Shown here: positions 11,076-22,893 of the stretch, piece by piece | How positions within the stretch are numbered: position 1 is the stretch's first letter | Layout of the letters: each line of letters opens with the position of its first letter | Source: Miscanthus floridulus | Taxonomy: Eukaryota; Streptophyta; Magnoliopsida; Poales; Poaceae | Assembly: GCF_019320115.1 (NCBI RefSeq) | Contig: NC_089584.1 | Coordinates: 60,961,633-61,025,632 of the forward strand | Direction of reading: 5' to 3' | DNA length: 64,000 nucleotides | The notes under the pieces: generated by a model | Database searches by the model: none | Seen by the model: the letters and a program-made list of their open reading frames with translations, nothing else | What the model was told of the DNA's origin: nothing | Made by a program: the position numbers and the translations under genes

Positions 11076-14000
11076 ATGTTCAATTCCGAGATCGATGCGG
11101 GGAACATTATCGCGGTATCAGAAGAAGATCTTAAGGAAGAACAGAGGCAGGCTATGGAAAAGGCCGTAGAAGAATACAGGCAGCTTTGTCTGAAATCGTT
11201 TAGCCTGAACAAGAGTGGACAAGTCATCCAAAAGCAAGATTTGTCGTTGCCTCGGCAGGTTACCTTTGACTCCAATCCTGGTAAACTTCAAGAGATGGTT
11301 AATTCTGTAGTAAATCATGCTTTGATTAATCATTCCAATGTGTTGTCCAATACTGTTCATAATGCTGTGGTTCGAACTCTCAAGGAAGGACAAGCGTCAC
11401 CGCATTATGTTGGGCCTACCTATCACCAACCAGAGCCGACATCTGTCAATACTTCATCGGCTCCCTCTGCCGTTGTGGGTACAGAAGTTACTTCTTCTCC
11501 AGTATCGGCAGGCTTACATAATATTCAATCTACACCGATACGATCAGATCCGGTACTACCAGGAGGACGAATTCAGCTTAGTACAGATCTATCGGCATCA
11601 GCTATGTCAGGCCCTATGTCTCAGAATAGCTAGATTCCTACTAATTGGTGGGAATATGGTATGCCTCCGGAGTCATCTGCTTTCAATCCTGGATTACCTC
11701 AAGTGTTTGATGTAGTAGGAAAAGCTCCTATACCATCGGCTATTTCGCCGATGGCCCAAGTGCCTCAATATGCCACAGCAACTACTATGCAACCAACTCC
11801 AGGGGGTTTCCAGATGCCTTTGGTTCAAACGCCCAGTTCAAATCCATTGGCAAGCTTACTGCCGATGCAGCAGAAAGCCCCTGTTATGAGTCAAACTGGG
11901 GTTCAGTTTATGCCTCAAGCTGGTTATAATTATCCAACAATGTCAGCAAATTACCAGCCATCGGTAAGTTTTGTACCGATGGGTTCTAATAATGGTTGGT
12001 TAGGACAGTTACCTGTTCAACATACAGTTCAGCAAAATCAACAGATTGCAGGGATTCAACAAGGTTATATGCAAGCTGGTGTCCAGAATCAAGCATCGGC
12101 AGCTCAGCCGATGAATCCTTTCCAACAGGTTAATGGACCACAAGTGACGGCAAATATGCCGATTGCTGGAGATCGTGGGCCACAAAGATATGTGGAAGGA
12201 TATCGGCAGGTACCTCCTGTAGAAATTCAGCCAGTTCGTCAGCAGGAAGCTGATGCTTTTTGGGCCGATAGGATAGCAGAAATTATGAAGGATCAGTTTG
12301 GGATAAAGCCCAAGGTCAATACTTATTCTTATCGGACTCCATATCCTCCTGCATATGATTTAATTCCTCTCCCAAATCGGTACAAGGTACCAGATTTCAC
12401 TAAATTCTCCGGGCAGGATGATACATCAACAATGGAACACGTCAATCGCTTCATTATTTAATGTGGAGAGGCAGCTAGCAGAGATGAATTAAGAGTTCGA
12501 TTATTTTCATCATCTTTGTCTGGATCGGCGTTTACGTGGTTCATTTCATTACCACCAAATTCTATTATTACCTGGGCTGATCTAGAAAAACAATTTCATA
12601 AGTATTTCTTTGCTGGAATCCATGAAAAGAAGCTTACCAATTTAGTAAGATTGAGACAGCGCAATGATGAATCGGTAGAGAGCTTTGTGCAAAGACTACG
12701 AGATGTAAAAAATAAGTGCTACAATCTGGTGCTGGATGATCGGTAGCTTGCCGATCTGGCTTTCCAAGGGTTATTGCCACTTCTTAAAGACAGATATGCT
12801 TCTCAGGAGTTTGAAAGCCTCAGTCATATTATGCAAAGGATCTCTGATCAAGATACTAGGGTTTTTGAACCTAAAAAGAATTGGAGTAAAAAGGTATCAT
12901 TTGTTGAAGAAGTAGGAGATTCTGATTCTGATGAAGAACCAGTTATCGGCTTAGCTGAGTGGGTTAAGAATAAAAAGCCGATATCTTGTCCCTTTGGTCA
13001 AAAAGAGCCAGAAAAGTTTACCTTTGATATCACCAAGGCTGACAAAATATTTGATCTTCTGCTTCAAGAGGGCCAAATTAAGCTGTCACCTAATCATGTG
13101 ATCCCATCAGCAGAAGAGTTGAAGAAGATCTTGTACTGCAAATGGTACAATGCAACTTCACACAGTACAAATGAGTGCAAGGTGTTTAGGCAACAGTTAC
13201 AATCGACTATTGAATCTGGGAGAATTAAGTTTGGTACTTCCAATGCCCAAAGGCCGATGAAAATTGATCAACACCCTTTTCCAGCAAATACGTTGGAGGC
13301 CAAAGGGAAGACCAAGGTATTGACGTTCGAGGCTGTTGAGAAAAATGCATCAGTGGATCCCCAACATCGGATAACTACTGATGATGCAAAAAGTAAGGGT
13401 TTGCTGGGAGAAAGCAGTAGTTCCAAAAAACCTCCTCGACCTGGCATTGTGATTACTCATCGAAGGCAGCAGGAGGGTTGGCGTCAGCATAATGATCGAT
13501 ATCGACAACAGCAAGAAGAAAGACGTCGAGAAGAGTGGCATTGGCATAAAGATCATTGGAGGTGCCCGTTTTTTATCCATTGCTAGGAAGAAGGTATTAA
13601 ATTGCCAACTGTTGAAAATTGCCCTGAGTGCAATGGTTATTATGGGGTTAATCGGTCAGAAAGAAGATTTCAACCTGGCAATCAGGGTTTATTTATCAAT
13701 GAGCCGATCAGAAGCAGAGCATCAGTGCATGATCGGCTGGGGGGCAGACTTAGTGTACATGAAAGGCTTGGTAAACGTGCTGGATATTTTCCAAGGAATC
13801 AAGAGGAGCTTGAGGAAATGGCAAATGCAAGAGTTCCCAATGAGGAAATATTCTACAGGGACCCTAATATACGCCGTGTAGAATCGACTAGGACCTGTTA
13901 TCAGCCGGTTTGGAAAACCAAGTTTCCTCGATGGTGCCCGAAGGGTCTAACAAAGACACAGAGAAGGAGGATGCAACGTGAGCGTCAGGAGGATTTATAC

Positions 14001-14753
14001 CAAGAGGAAAATTCCTCCAATGAGAGGTCCGGTCATCAGCAGTGGCAGGTAAAACACAAAAATAAGGGTCCATCGGCAGATGTTAATATGGTATTCATGT
14101 TGCCGATGGAATTTTTGGCACTATCTGATAATGAGGAAGAAGTTGTTCTCTCTGATCAAGTAGCTCAGTTGACACTAGATCCAATGATGGCTATTTTTGA
14201 GAAACCTACCGATGACGAGAGACAGCATCTTAAGGCTTTGTTTGTGAAGGGCAGAGTTGATGGGCAGCCTGTGTCTAAGGTACTTATTGATGGAGGGGCT
14301 GCGATTAATATTATGCCTTATGTGATGTATCAGAAACTTGGTAAGGGAGATCAAGACTTGACCAAAACCGATATGATGCTGAAAGATTTTGAAGGCAATG
14401 TGTCACCGGCTAAAGGGGCAGTATGCGTTGAATTGACCATCGGCAGCAAAACCTTGCCGACGACGTTCTTTGTTATTAACGGCAAGGGTGCATATAATCT
14501 GCTTCTAGGGAGGGATTGAATTCATGCTAATTGTTGTGTTCCTTCTACAATGCATCAATGCCTCGTACAGTGGATTGGGGATAAGATTGAGGTTGTCCCT
14601 GGTGATTCTTCTTATATCATCGCATCGGCAGAATTAGATACTTATGAGCGAACTAAATGCATATCAGGAGAAGCTTGGGAAAAAGAGTTCCTTAGAGTTG
14701 CTGATTATGAAATTCCACCGATCCAAGCAGTCGGTTCTGAAGAAGAATTTTAA
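11076..14753 (+). pseudogene. gag: Element A gag-protease
   Basis: A single frame of 1225 codons from ATG 11076 to TAA 14751-14753, with no frameshift but five internal stops (11631, 12459, 12744, 13584, 14517). Parts: N-terminal acidic region; proline/glutamine-rich region (residues about 190-390); capsid domain (about 392-560); a zinc knuckle of CX2HX4HX4C type near residue 688, whose first His is Tyr here (CKWYNATSH) but His in B; a second Cys/His cluster (CPFFIHC...NCPEC) near residue 830; protease with LIDGGAAINIMP, catalytic Asp about 1072. Start chosen at MFNSEID because B lacks the ATG that lies inside the PBS. The final TAA overlaps the pol ATG by one base. Confidence 0.9.
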
Positions 14754-17700
14754 TGGATAGGTTTGCCGATGATGGAAAATTAGGTCAAGGGTTCACATCG
14801 GCAGATGATTTAGTAGAAGTAGATATCGGTGATGGCGATAGGCCAAGACCTACTTTTATTAGTGCTAAGTTAGATTCCAAGTGTAAGCAGCAAATAATTG
14901 ATGTGTTAAAGGAGTATAAAGATTGTTTTGCTTGGGATTATACTGAGATGCCTGGATTAGACTGATCGGTAGTTGAACATCGGTTACCTATCAAATCTGG
15001 ATTTCGGCCACATCAGCAGCCAGCGCGCCGATGCAACCCTAATATACTTCCTGATATTAAGGCCGAAATAACTAAATTAATTAAGGCAAAGTTTATTCGG
15101 CAGTGTCAATATGCAGAGTGGATCTCTAATGTGGTTCCTGTTTATAAGAAAAATGGAAAACTTCGTGTTTGTATTGATTTTAGGAATCTCAACAAAGCCA
15201 CACCGATGGATGACTATCCAATGCCGATTGCTGATTTATTGATTGATGCTGTAGCCGGACATCAAATTATCAGCTTTATGGATGGTAATGTAGGCTACAA
15301 TCAAATATTCATGGCTGAAGAAGATATTCCCAAGACTGCTTTCAGATGTCCAGGTCATGTAGGGTTGTTTGAGTGGGTAGTCATGACGTTTGGCTTGAAA
15401 AATGCTGGTGCTACTTATCAGAGAGCTATGAACTTTATTTTTCATGAATACATCGACACATTAGTGGAAATCTACATTGATGATGTGGTGATTAAGTCTG
15501 GAGATATCACAAAACATCTAGCCGATCTACGAAAGATACTGGAGTGTACAAGGAAGCATGGATTGAAGATGAATCCTAATAAATGTGTATTTGGTGTATC
15601 GGTAGGTCAATTCTTGGGTTTTATGGTGCATCAGTGGGGCATCGAAATCAGTAGGAAGTCTATTGATGCAATTAACAAGGTGGTTGCTCCTGCCAATAAG
15701 ACTGAATTGCAATCTTTGATCGGTAAGATTAATTTCATTAGAAGATTCATATCTAATCTGTCGGGTAAGATCAAGGCTTTCAGTCCATTACTTAAATTGA
15801 AGGCCGATTAGGAATTTGTATGGGGAGCTGAGCAGCAGTTAGCCCTCGATGAAATTAAGAAATATTTAACAAATGCTCCAGTGCTGGTTCCACCTCAACA
15901 CGGGAAGCCTTTCAGGTTGTATTTGTCAGCTGATGATACTGTTATTGGTTCAGCTCTTATTCAAGAATTTGAAGGGAAAGAACGTGTTATTTATTATCTG
16001 AGCAGAAGATTAGTGGATGCTGAGACAAGGTATTCGGCCGTCGAAAAATTATGCCTATGTTTATACTTTTCTTGTGTCAAATTGAGACATTATTTGTTAT
16101 CTGCCGAATGTACGGTCATATGCAAAGACGACATAGTCAAGTACATGCTGTCAATGCCGATATTAAGTGGTAGAATCGGCAAGTGGATTTTAGCATTATC
16201 AGAATTTGAACTGTGTTACGAATCGACCAAGGCAGTTAAGGGGCAAGTTATGGCTGATTTCGTTACTCAGCATTATAATACAGTGGACTCTCTGGAGATT
16301 GCCCCTTGGACACTTTTCTTCGATGGTTCCACATGCGGTGAAGGAGCAGGTATCGGCATTGTGTTGATTTCACCTCAAGGAAGGAAATATGAGTTTTCAT
16401 TGCCGATTGTTGCTACATCGACAAACAATCAGGCTGAATACCAAGCCTTGATAAAAGGGTTAGAATTACTGAAGGAGATACGTGCCGATGCTGTTGAAAT
16501 TTTTGGTGATTCTATGCTAGTTATAAATCAATTGGCTGGAATTTATGAATGCCGAAGTGAAGCTTTGATTTCGTATTATGAAAGATGTTTGCAATTGTTG
16601 AAAGGATTTAGAGATTTTCGTCTTGAACATATCTCTCGGTTGCATAATGAGGAAGCTAATCGACTAGCTCAGCATGCTTCAGGGTATCAGCCTATTCAGG
16701 AAGTGCTAACATTGGCAATTGATACCGATGACTGGAGGAAGGAGGTTGTCGATTATTTAAAGGATCCATATAGAAAGGTTGAGAGACGTATAAGGTTCCA
16801 AGCTACTAAGTATGTGCTCCTCGATGATGAATTATATTATTGAACTATAGATGGAGTTTTACTCAGATGTGTTGGCAGTGATGAATCGAAAACTTTGATG
16901 GGTGAAATTCATGAAGGAGTGTGTGGTGCGCATCAATCGGCTTTTAAGATGAAGTGGATGATCAGAAGGAATGGATACTATTGGTCGACTATTCTTGAAG
17001 ATTGTTTTAAATATTTTAAAGGATGTCAGGGATGTCAAAAGTTTGGTAATATTCAAAGAGCGCCTGCATTGGCTATGAACCCTATAATCAAACCGTGGCC
17101 GTTCCGGGGATGGGCTATTGATCTCATTGGTCAGATTTATCCGCTATCGAGTAAGGGACATAAATTTATTCTGGTTGCTACCGATTATTTCACAAAATGG
17201 GTTGAGGCAATTCCTTTGAAAAAGGTGACATCGGTTAATATGATTGATTTTGTGAAAGAGCATATTGTTTACCGATTTGGTATTCCTCAGACTATCACTA
17301 CCGATCAGGGAACTATGTTTACATCAGGAGAATTTGATGAGTTTGCTGTAGGTATGGGAATTAAAGTTTTAAATTCTTCTCCATATTATGCTCAAGCTAA
17401 TGGTCAAGCTGAGGCTTCTAACAAAGGGATCATCAAACTCATTAAGCGCAAAATCGAAGAAAATCCTAGGAGGTGGCATACAGTATTAAATGAAGCCTTA
17501 TGGTCATATCGGATGTCATGTCATGGTGCAACCAAAGTAACGCCTTATCAGTTAGTATATGGACACGATGCAGTATTGCCTTGGGAAATTAAAGTTGGCT
17601 CTAGGCGAATACGTTCTCAAGATCAGCTGACAGCCGATGATTATAATACTATTATGAAGGATGAGTTGGAAGATGTGGCGGGTCATCGGTTAAGGGCTTT

Positions 17701-17989
17701 AGTTAGCATCGAAGAAAATAAGAAAAGAGTAGCCAGATGGTATGACAAGAAGGTGAAGATAAAGGAGTTTGCCGATGGAGATCTGGTCTGGAAATTGGTT
17801 TTACCGATTGGGACTAAAAGTTCAAAGTTTGGAAAGTGGTCTCCTAATTGGGAAGGTCCATATCAGATAAATCAGTCTGTTCCTGGTAATGCATATATTC
17901 TAGAAACCCTCAAAGGGGTTGTGTTTCCTAGAGCATTAAATGGAAAATATTTAAAGAAATATTACCCTAGTATCTGGATGGATGCATAA
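14753..17989 (+). pseudogene. pol: Element A pol: reverse transcriptase, two RNase H domains, integrase
   Basis: One frame of 1078 codons starting at an ATG that shares its A with the gag-pro stop (TAATG), in the -1 frame. Order: linker (1-120); RT with YIDD at residues 241-244; RT-linked RNase H (about 377-480); a second, archaeal-type RNase H (FFDGS about 522-526, Glu about 562, Asp about 586, HNEEAN about 632-637); integrase with an H2C2 finger (about 720-761), catalytic D790, D851 and E887 (D-35-E spacing), and a GPY/F-like C-terminus. No chromodomain is seen. Stops at 14963, 15809 and 16841 break it. The double RNase H places it in the Tat lineage. Confidence 0.93.
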
Positions 17990-18074
17990 AAGTATAAGTG
18001 CCGATAATAGTCCTATCGGCTAGAAGTATGCAAGGATGTCAATGTCTCATAAAGTGCCGATACAATAAACAAGA
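17990..18074. other. 85-nt gap between convergent pol and antisense PMD gene
   Basis: It separates the pol stop from the stop of the minus-strand gene. B has an 86-nt counterpart (46238-46323). Both transcripts must end or read through here; I see no clear poly(A) signal shared by A and B. Confidence 0.7.
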
Positions 18075-21000
18075 TTACAAGTTCAACAAGGATTGGATAG
18101 CTAATATCGCACACAGGCGAATCTACTCGGCTTCCTCCATTTCTTTGATATCGTCATCGGTAGTACCCTCCACAGGCTTGAGTTTTTTCTTCATGGCCAA
18201 AGCTTTGCGAGCCTGGATATCTCTTTCTTGCTGAAGGGTTTTGATGGCATTGGGTAGATGGCTTTCTTCTTGTTGAGCATGAGTTAAGGCTGCATCAATT
18301 TCCTTCAATTCAGCCAATAGGGCCATCTTCCTTGCTGATAAATCCAAGATTTTCTGCTTAAGTTCAGCACCCGAAGTCTGCAAGTTGCCGATGCCCTTGT
18401 GCTTCTCATCGGCAATTTGTTTTAGTTGTAGCATCTCTTCTTTGAGTTGAGCCTGAGCTGCTCTATCGGCAATACGTTGAGCAGCCCGTTGATATTGTAG
18501 TTGGCGACTCTCTAAATGGGCTGCTGGGAAGAGTACTTCTTCAACATCGGCAGGGACCTGGCCACGGATTGTTTTGAAAATTGCCTTTGCGGGGTCCGAG
18601 TCATCTACCAGTTGGGCGGTATCCTGCTGTAGCAAGTTCAGGAGAGCTTCCAACCTGGACTTAGTTTCTGCCGATATTGTTCCCAGTGCAAGGGAAGAAC
18701 TTGTTTCCTCTCCATCATCGTTAGAGATGTCAATAGCGAAGGAGAATAGGCTGTTTGGGGAGTCTTGTTCCTGAGAGAAAGAAAAGGAGGTCGGTTAAGG
18801 ATAAGTATGAATATTGTAAATCAGCTAGGTTAATCGGTTTACCTGTTTCAAGGCAATTTCCTATGCTTGACTGGAAGAAACAACCTGGAGTGTGCCGTGT
18901 GAGGGATCGGCTGAGCTTGCCGATGGGATGTCCTCTGTGACTTCATCAGTGGTTGGCTCTTGAGGTATGATGACCGATGACATTGGGGCAGATGTAGGGA
19001 TCGGCATGGATCTTTGTCGTTTTGGCTGTGCCTTGGCATCTGTTAAAGCTTTGCGCTTTGCTTGGGCATCGGCAATGATTGGCTGGGGGGCATCGGCACT
19101 TGTTGGTTGTGAAGCTTGGACGTCTGGTACGCTTGCCGATGTACCCAATTGTTGCTGCAAAACAAGTGTAAGGTATGATATTTAACGGATAAAATGAGAA
19201 GTCAAGAGAATACCTCTGAAGGTTTGTCAAAAGAAGTGGTGCTTCATATCGGAGGAATTGCCGATGACAATCCAGTGGCAGCTCTTACCCCCTGATGATT
19301 AATGTTAATACAGTTTGTAATCGGTATAAGTAGAAATAAACAAGGTTGTTACCTTGAATGCCTTGACCAAGGTTGTAGCAGCAGCCGATGGAGTGGCCCT
19401 AGCTGTAGCCAATTTGGACTTAGAGGTGATGGTCTTGGTACGGATCTTCTGGTGGGTCAAAGCAGTTAAGGTGGGGGCGTTGTAGCCGATCGGTGATATC
19501 GGGGAAACAGGCTGAAGATCGAAGGGTTTCCCACTTTTGCTCACTGATGGTGCTGGGTTGTTAGCCTGTCATAAGAGAGTCAGTTACTGATATATGTAGG
19601 GAAAAAGCAAAAAGGAGTTAAAAGAAACTTACTGCGTCGTCAGGAATGGCATATTCAGGGTCGATCATGTGCCGATATGTGTGAGCAGAAGTTGCAAACA
19701 GTTGTTCCTTCCACTCTCGCCACCATTGCTTGTATGACTCGGTGATGAAGGATACTGGCGTCCAGGTGGATATATCAACATCTATGGTATCGGCATCGGG
19801 GGAGAGTTGTACTACCTTGTTCCAATCTGTTCCACAGGTGATTGTTTCCCTAGGTTTGATCACATCGGCAAAGCAAAGTTTGATTGGCAGTTGCCCAAAA
19901 GCCAATTGACGGGATACTGCCGATGGGTTGTAAAATTCATATGAAATGTTGGTGTTTTTCCTGCTACCAAATGTATTTACTGGAATTGCCCTAGGAGTAA
20001 TGATGGCCATCATGAGTTCCTTATCCTGATTCAGGGTGTTATCGGCAAAGTTGAAAAGAAGGGGAAATCTGTTTTCCTCGTCAATATAAGGTACCCAGGC
20101 CCTATGATCATGAGAAAGACCATTGTAGAAGTTTTGGAAGAATCTACCAATCTGGTCTTCATTGGCCTCTGTTCTAGGAAGGACAATTATGGCTTCACCA
20201 AAATTGAGGGGTGAGCGTGTTGCCGATTCATCATCCCCAAGCACATAGTCTTCAGCAATTTCTCATGGGAATTGTTGGGCAAAAAAGTCCCATTGCAAAC
20301 GTTTGTGCATATGGGCATTCAGCCACATGTTGATAAACCACCATGGGCCTCCTAGGTTGCCGATGGGTTCGCCAAGCAGAAGTTTCTGAGACACTTGATG
20401 AAGAAGATGATAAGTGGAGCTCAGAAGGTATCGGCCAAGAGGAAACCTTACACCATTAGCCAAAAGTTCAGCTGCGGGGAGGAAGGCGTTGGTTGGTCCT
20501 ACTGATCGACCACAGAAGATAAATTTTTCTAACCACATATTCAAGAATGTGGCATGTTCCCTCTGGTTAAGTGTCCCAGTCTTCTGGTATTCTTGAATGT
20601 ATCCCGTCCAACCGCCGATGTTGCGGGTATTCACCCTATATTCAGATTTTCTACCATAAATGGAGCCTTCATCGGCAGTTGAAATATCCAAGCCAGTGAG
20701 CATGTGGACATCGGCAAGTGTAGGAGTAGCTGGGCCATGTCCAAACATAAAAGTGTTTGTTGTGTCTGACCAGAAGTAAGCAGCTGCAATCATCATCGAT
20801 TCATTCTTCTGCATATCGGCAATAGATAACCTAATGCATTGGTCTAACTTCTGTTCTACCCAGTATACTTGCATCGATCTATTAACCCTCAAGTACCAAT
20901 CTTTCCACCCTTTGGTGGTTTTGGGCCAAGATCGGAATGTGTCTTTCCATAAATTTAGAGAGAAATTTTGGGCTCTAAAGGGGATTATGTTAACCTCTGC

Positions 21001-21225
21001 ATTAATCAGATCGGTTGGATCTGGGTTGCCCATTGGTCCTAGGCATTGGACATGCGGCTGATCGGTTGGAATAACTAATTTGTTCCGCAGTTCCTAAGTT
21101 TGAAGGGTCCGGAGAACAAAAGAAAGGAAAAATCACCAACTGTATGGATTTGCAAAAACTAGGGGAATCAAAGTAAAGGCAATGGAAGTGGAGCGAACCG
21201 CGGGGACATCGAAGTTGATTGCCAT
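18075..21225 (-). pseudogene. Antisense six-exon plant-mobile-domain (PMD) gene of element A
   Basis: Exons on the minus strand: 21225-21199, 21093-19633, 19565-19353, 19291-19214, 19154-18843, 18770-18075. Introns are 105, 67, 61, 59 and 72 bp, all GT-AG and all phase 0. The product is about 928 residues: a PMD-like domain (exon 2; AAYFWSDTTNTFMFGHG then TLADVHMLTGLDI), a low-complexity Ser/Thr/Pro/Ala middle, and a coiled-coil tail in exon 6. Two stops disable it: TGA at 20263-20265 (CGA in B) and TAG at 18123-18125 (CAG in B). PMD proteins of plants include MAIN/MAIL1, nuclear factors tied to transposon silencing; the role of this copy is unknown. Exon 5 lacks 22 codons present in B. Confidence 0.85.
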
Positions 21226-21387
21226 TATCTTGAGGAAGATGAGGGCACGAGCCGGAGACTTGAGGTAACGCTGGAGAAGGGTTCTTGTTGGTTGAGGTCA
21301 TGCAGTGGTTCGTCGGAGTCGCTGCCAGAAAGAGAAAATGTTAAAGATTGGAGTCTGAGGGTAGAAGACGAGTGTTCCGGAGGAATC

Positions 21388-21395
21388 TATTTATA
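21388..21395 (-). promoter_or_regulatory. TATA box for the antisense PMD gene of A
   Basis: Minus-strand CTTATAAATAG lies about 163 bp upstream of the ATG. B has the same box at the same distance (42847-42854), so the antisense gene appears to have its own promoter between the PPT and its first exon. Confidence 0.65.
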
Positions 21396-21784
21396 AGCCG
21401 CTTGGAGTAGGGGTATTTTGGACTTATCTCTATGCCGCGCACATGTAGGTCGAAGTGGTTCAGATGGATATGGTAACTGTTCGCACGATAATCAGGGGAT
21501 TGTACAGATGGGTTGATGGCAAGTAATCATGACTTGGAAGAGATATCGGTACAGGATATTTTTATTCTGAAAATGACAGCATTATCATGTTAAGATCTTG
21601 CCGATGGGTTATTGTTTCGGTATCTTAACCATAATCAAGGCAAGAGTGGTTGGCAATTGTGCGATATTTACTGAAGTGCGTGAATCAGGATTAGATTTGA
21701 TTAGATTTGATAACAGATCAGGTTTTGGCTTGGAGAATGAGTTACGGTAATCTGGAGTAAATTTTGGAGCATTAATGGTTTTAT

Positions 21785-21805
21785 ACTCCGAAATTGGGGG
21801 GCATG
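21785..21805 (+). other. Element A polypurine tract
   Basis: CCGAAATTGGGGGGCATG directly precedes the 3' LTR (TGTTGACACC). The same tract abuts the LTRs of B and C. Confidence 0.85.
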
Positions 21806-22604
21806 TGTTGACACCGTTTTTTGCACGTGTTAAAATGATCGGAGTGGACTAATCGGCAAGGGGAAAGTTACTGTATACTTTGATAGCCGATGAAAGACAG
21901 CTTGTAAAGATGGTTGCCGATAGCTGGTGATGCCGATGAAGGGAGGCTTGAAGACTACTGTCGATGAAACAGGGAGTATGCCGATGAAGGAAGACTTGAG
22001 GAGTACTGCCGATGAAACAAGGAGTATGCTGATGAGGGAAGACTTGAAGACTATTGCCAATGAAATAGGGGGTATGCCGATGGGAAGGAGGACGGTGAGA
22101 TTTCCATCATAATTGAGGCGGACAGGGAAATAGATAGGAGTTGATTTCCTTTTCTATAGTTGTTAGAGTATGATTCATGTAAGAGTCACGTGTTTCCTTA
22201 GATATGGGCTTGGTGTCCTAGTTGTGTTTGGTTGTGTCTCTTTAGATCAGGGTATAAATATGGAGTGAGGGGCAATGTAATTAGATATATCAATCAATAT
22301 CAAAACCAATTTTTACTCCCATTTGCATCTACTTACTTTTCGGCGACTTCGTCAATTTGCATTATTTTCTCTTTACGAGTTCTCATTGATTCGGCGAGCT
22401 GCATCGCTTCAGTGCGACCTTCGGCGATCCTCGAGTTCCGCGTGAGTACCTCTTGGCCGTGACTTCCGGGCGTATCGCTGTTGTCAGGACCAAAGTGCTC
22501 GTATCTTCATCCTTGTCGATTAACAGGTCAAATCGACTGGCACGCCTTGGATATCGATTCAGGTATTAGCCCTTTGTGTTTGCAGATCCACTTTTGCATC
22601 AACA
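21806..22604 (+). repeat. Element A 3' LTR (799 bp)
   Basis: Full-length partner of 10235-11033 with no indels seen. Followed by the TSD copy GCTGG at 22605-22609. Confidence 0.97.
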
Positions 22605-22609
22605 GCTGG

Positions 22610-22888
22610 CTAGCCCCACCTTGTAGCCTCTACCTTTCTTCCTTGGCACGGAGTCCTCTTGAGTCTTCTAGAGTCTTCTAGTGTCTATTTCGCTACAGAT
22701 AAGCGATATTAAATCTGACATGTAGGTCCACCTTGATGGTTTTCTAAATAAACCCTGTAAAAAATATAGATTCACCAAAACCCATGGAATTTGTTAGTTT
22801 AAACCCCTAGACCTTCGTTGGTGATTATATTTATGCCCTTATACATGTTATATTGATGGTTTATAATTATTGTTAACTACCATCAATA
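22610..22888 (-). repeat. Element E 5' LTR, second part
   Basis: Continues 8947-10234 and matches the last part of 2190-3822. It ends CATCAATA where the other LTR has CATCAACA (a C-to-T change), followed by TSD GTACT. Confidence 0.9.
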
Positions 22889-22893
22889 GTACT

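Larger units (their letters stand above)
10235..22604 (+). mobile_element. Element A: Ty3/gypsy Tat-lineage retrotransposon with an antisense PMD gene
   Basis: A 12,370 bp element with two 799 bp LTRs (10235-11033, 21806-22604) and perfect TSD GCTGG. Sense order: PBS, gag-protease, pol with two RNase H domains and integrase. Then comes an antisense six-exon gene (18075-21225, minus), the PPT and the 3' LTR. Two RNase H domains and an antisense extra gene before the 3' LTR are known traits of Tat-lineage elements. The LTRs differ by about 15 sites (hand count), all transitions. It inserted into the right LTR of element E. Its sister, element B, lies in opposite orientation at 41650-54041. Confidence 0.95.
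2190..22888 (-). mobile_element. Element E: Athila-like non-autonomous LTR retrotransposon, interrupted by element A
   Basis: Minus-strand element. The left (3') LTR is 2190-3822, internal DNA is 3823-8946, and the right (5') LTR is 8947-10234 continued at 22610-22888. The flanking TSD is GTACT (2185-2189 and 22889-22893). The right LTR is split by element A, which duplicated GCTGG (10230-10234 and 22605-22609). The PBS is of the TGGCACCGTTGCCGGGG type used by the Athila lineage. The internal part has gag and two protease-like modules but no RT, RNase H or integrase, so it must have depended on a helper. Coding frames are broken by many stops. Confidence 0.9.

Noticed and set aside
18075..21225. 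PMD gene as an ordinary host gene that A merely flanks
   Set aside because: It lies between pol and the PPT of a complete element with TSDs, and B and C carry it at the same position.
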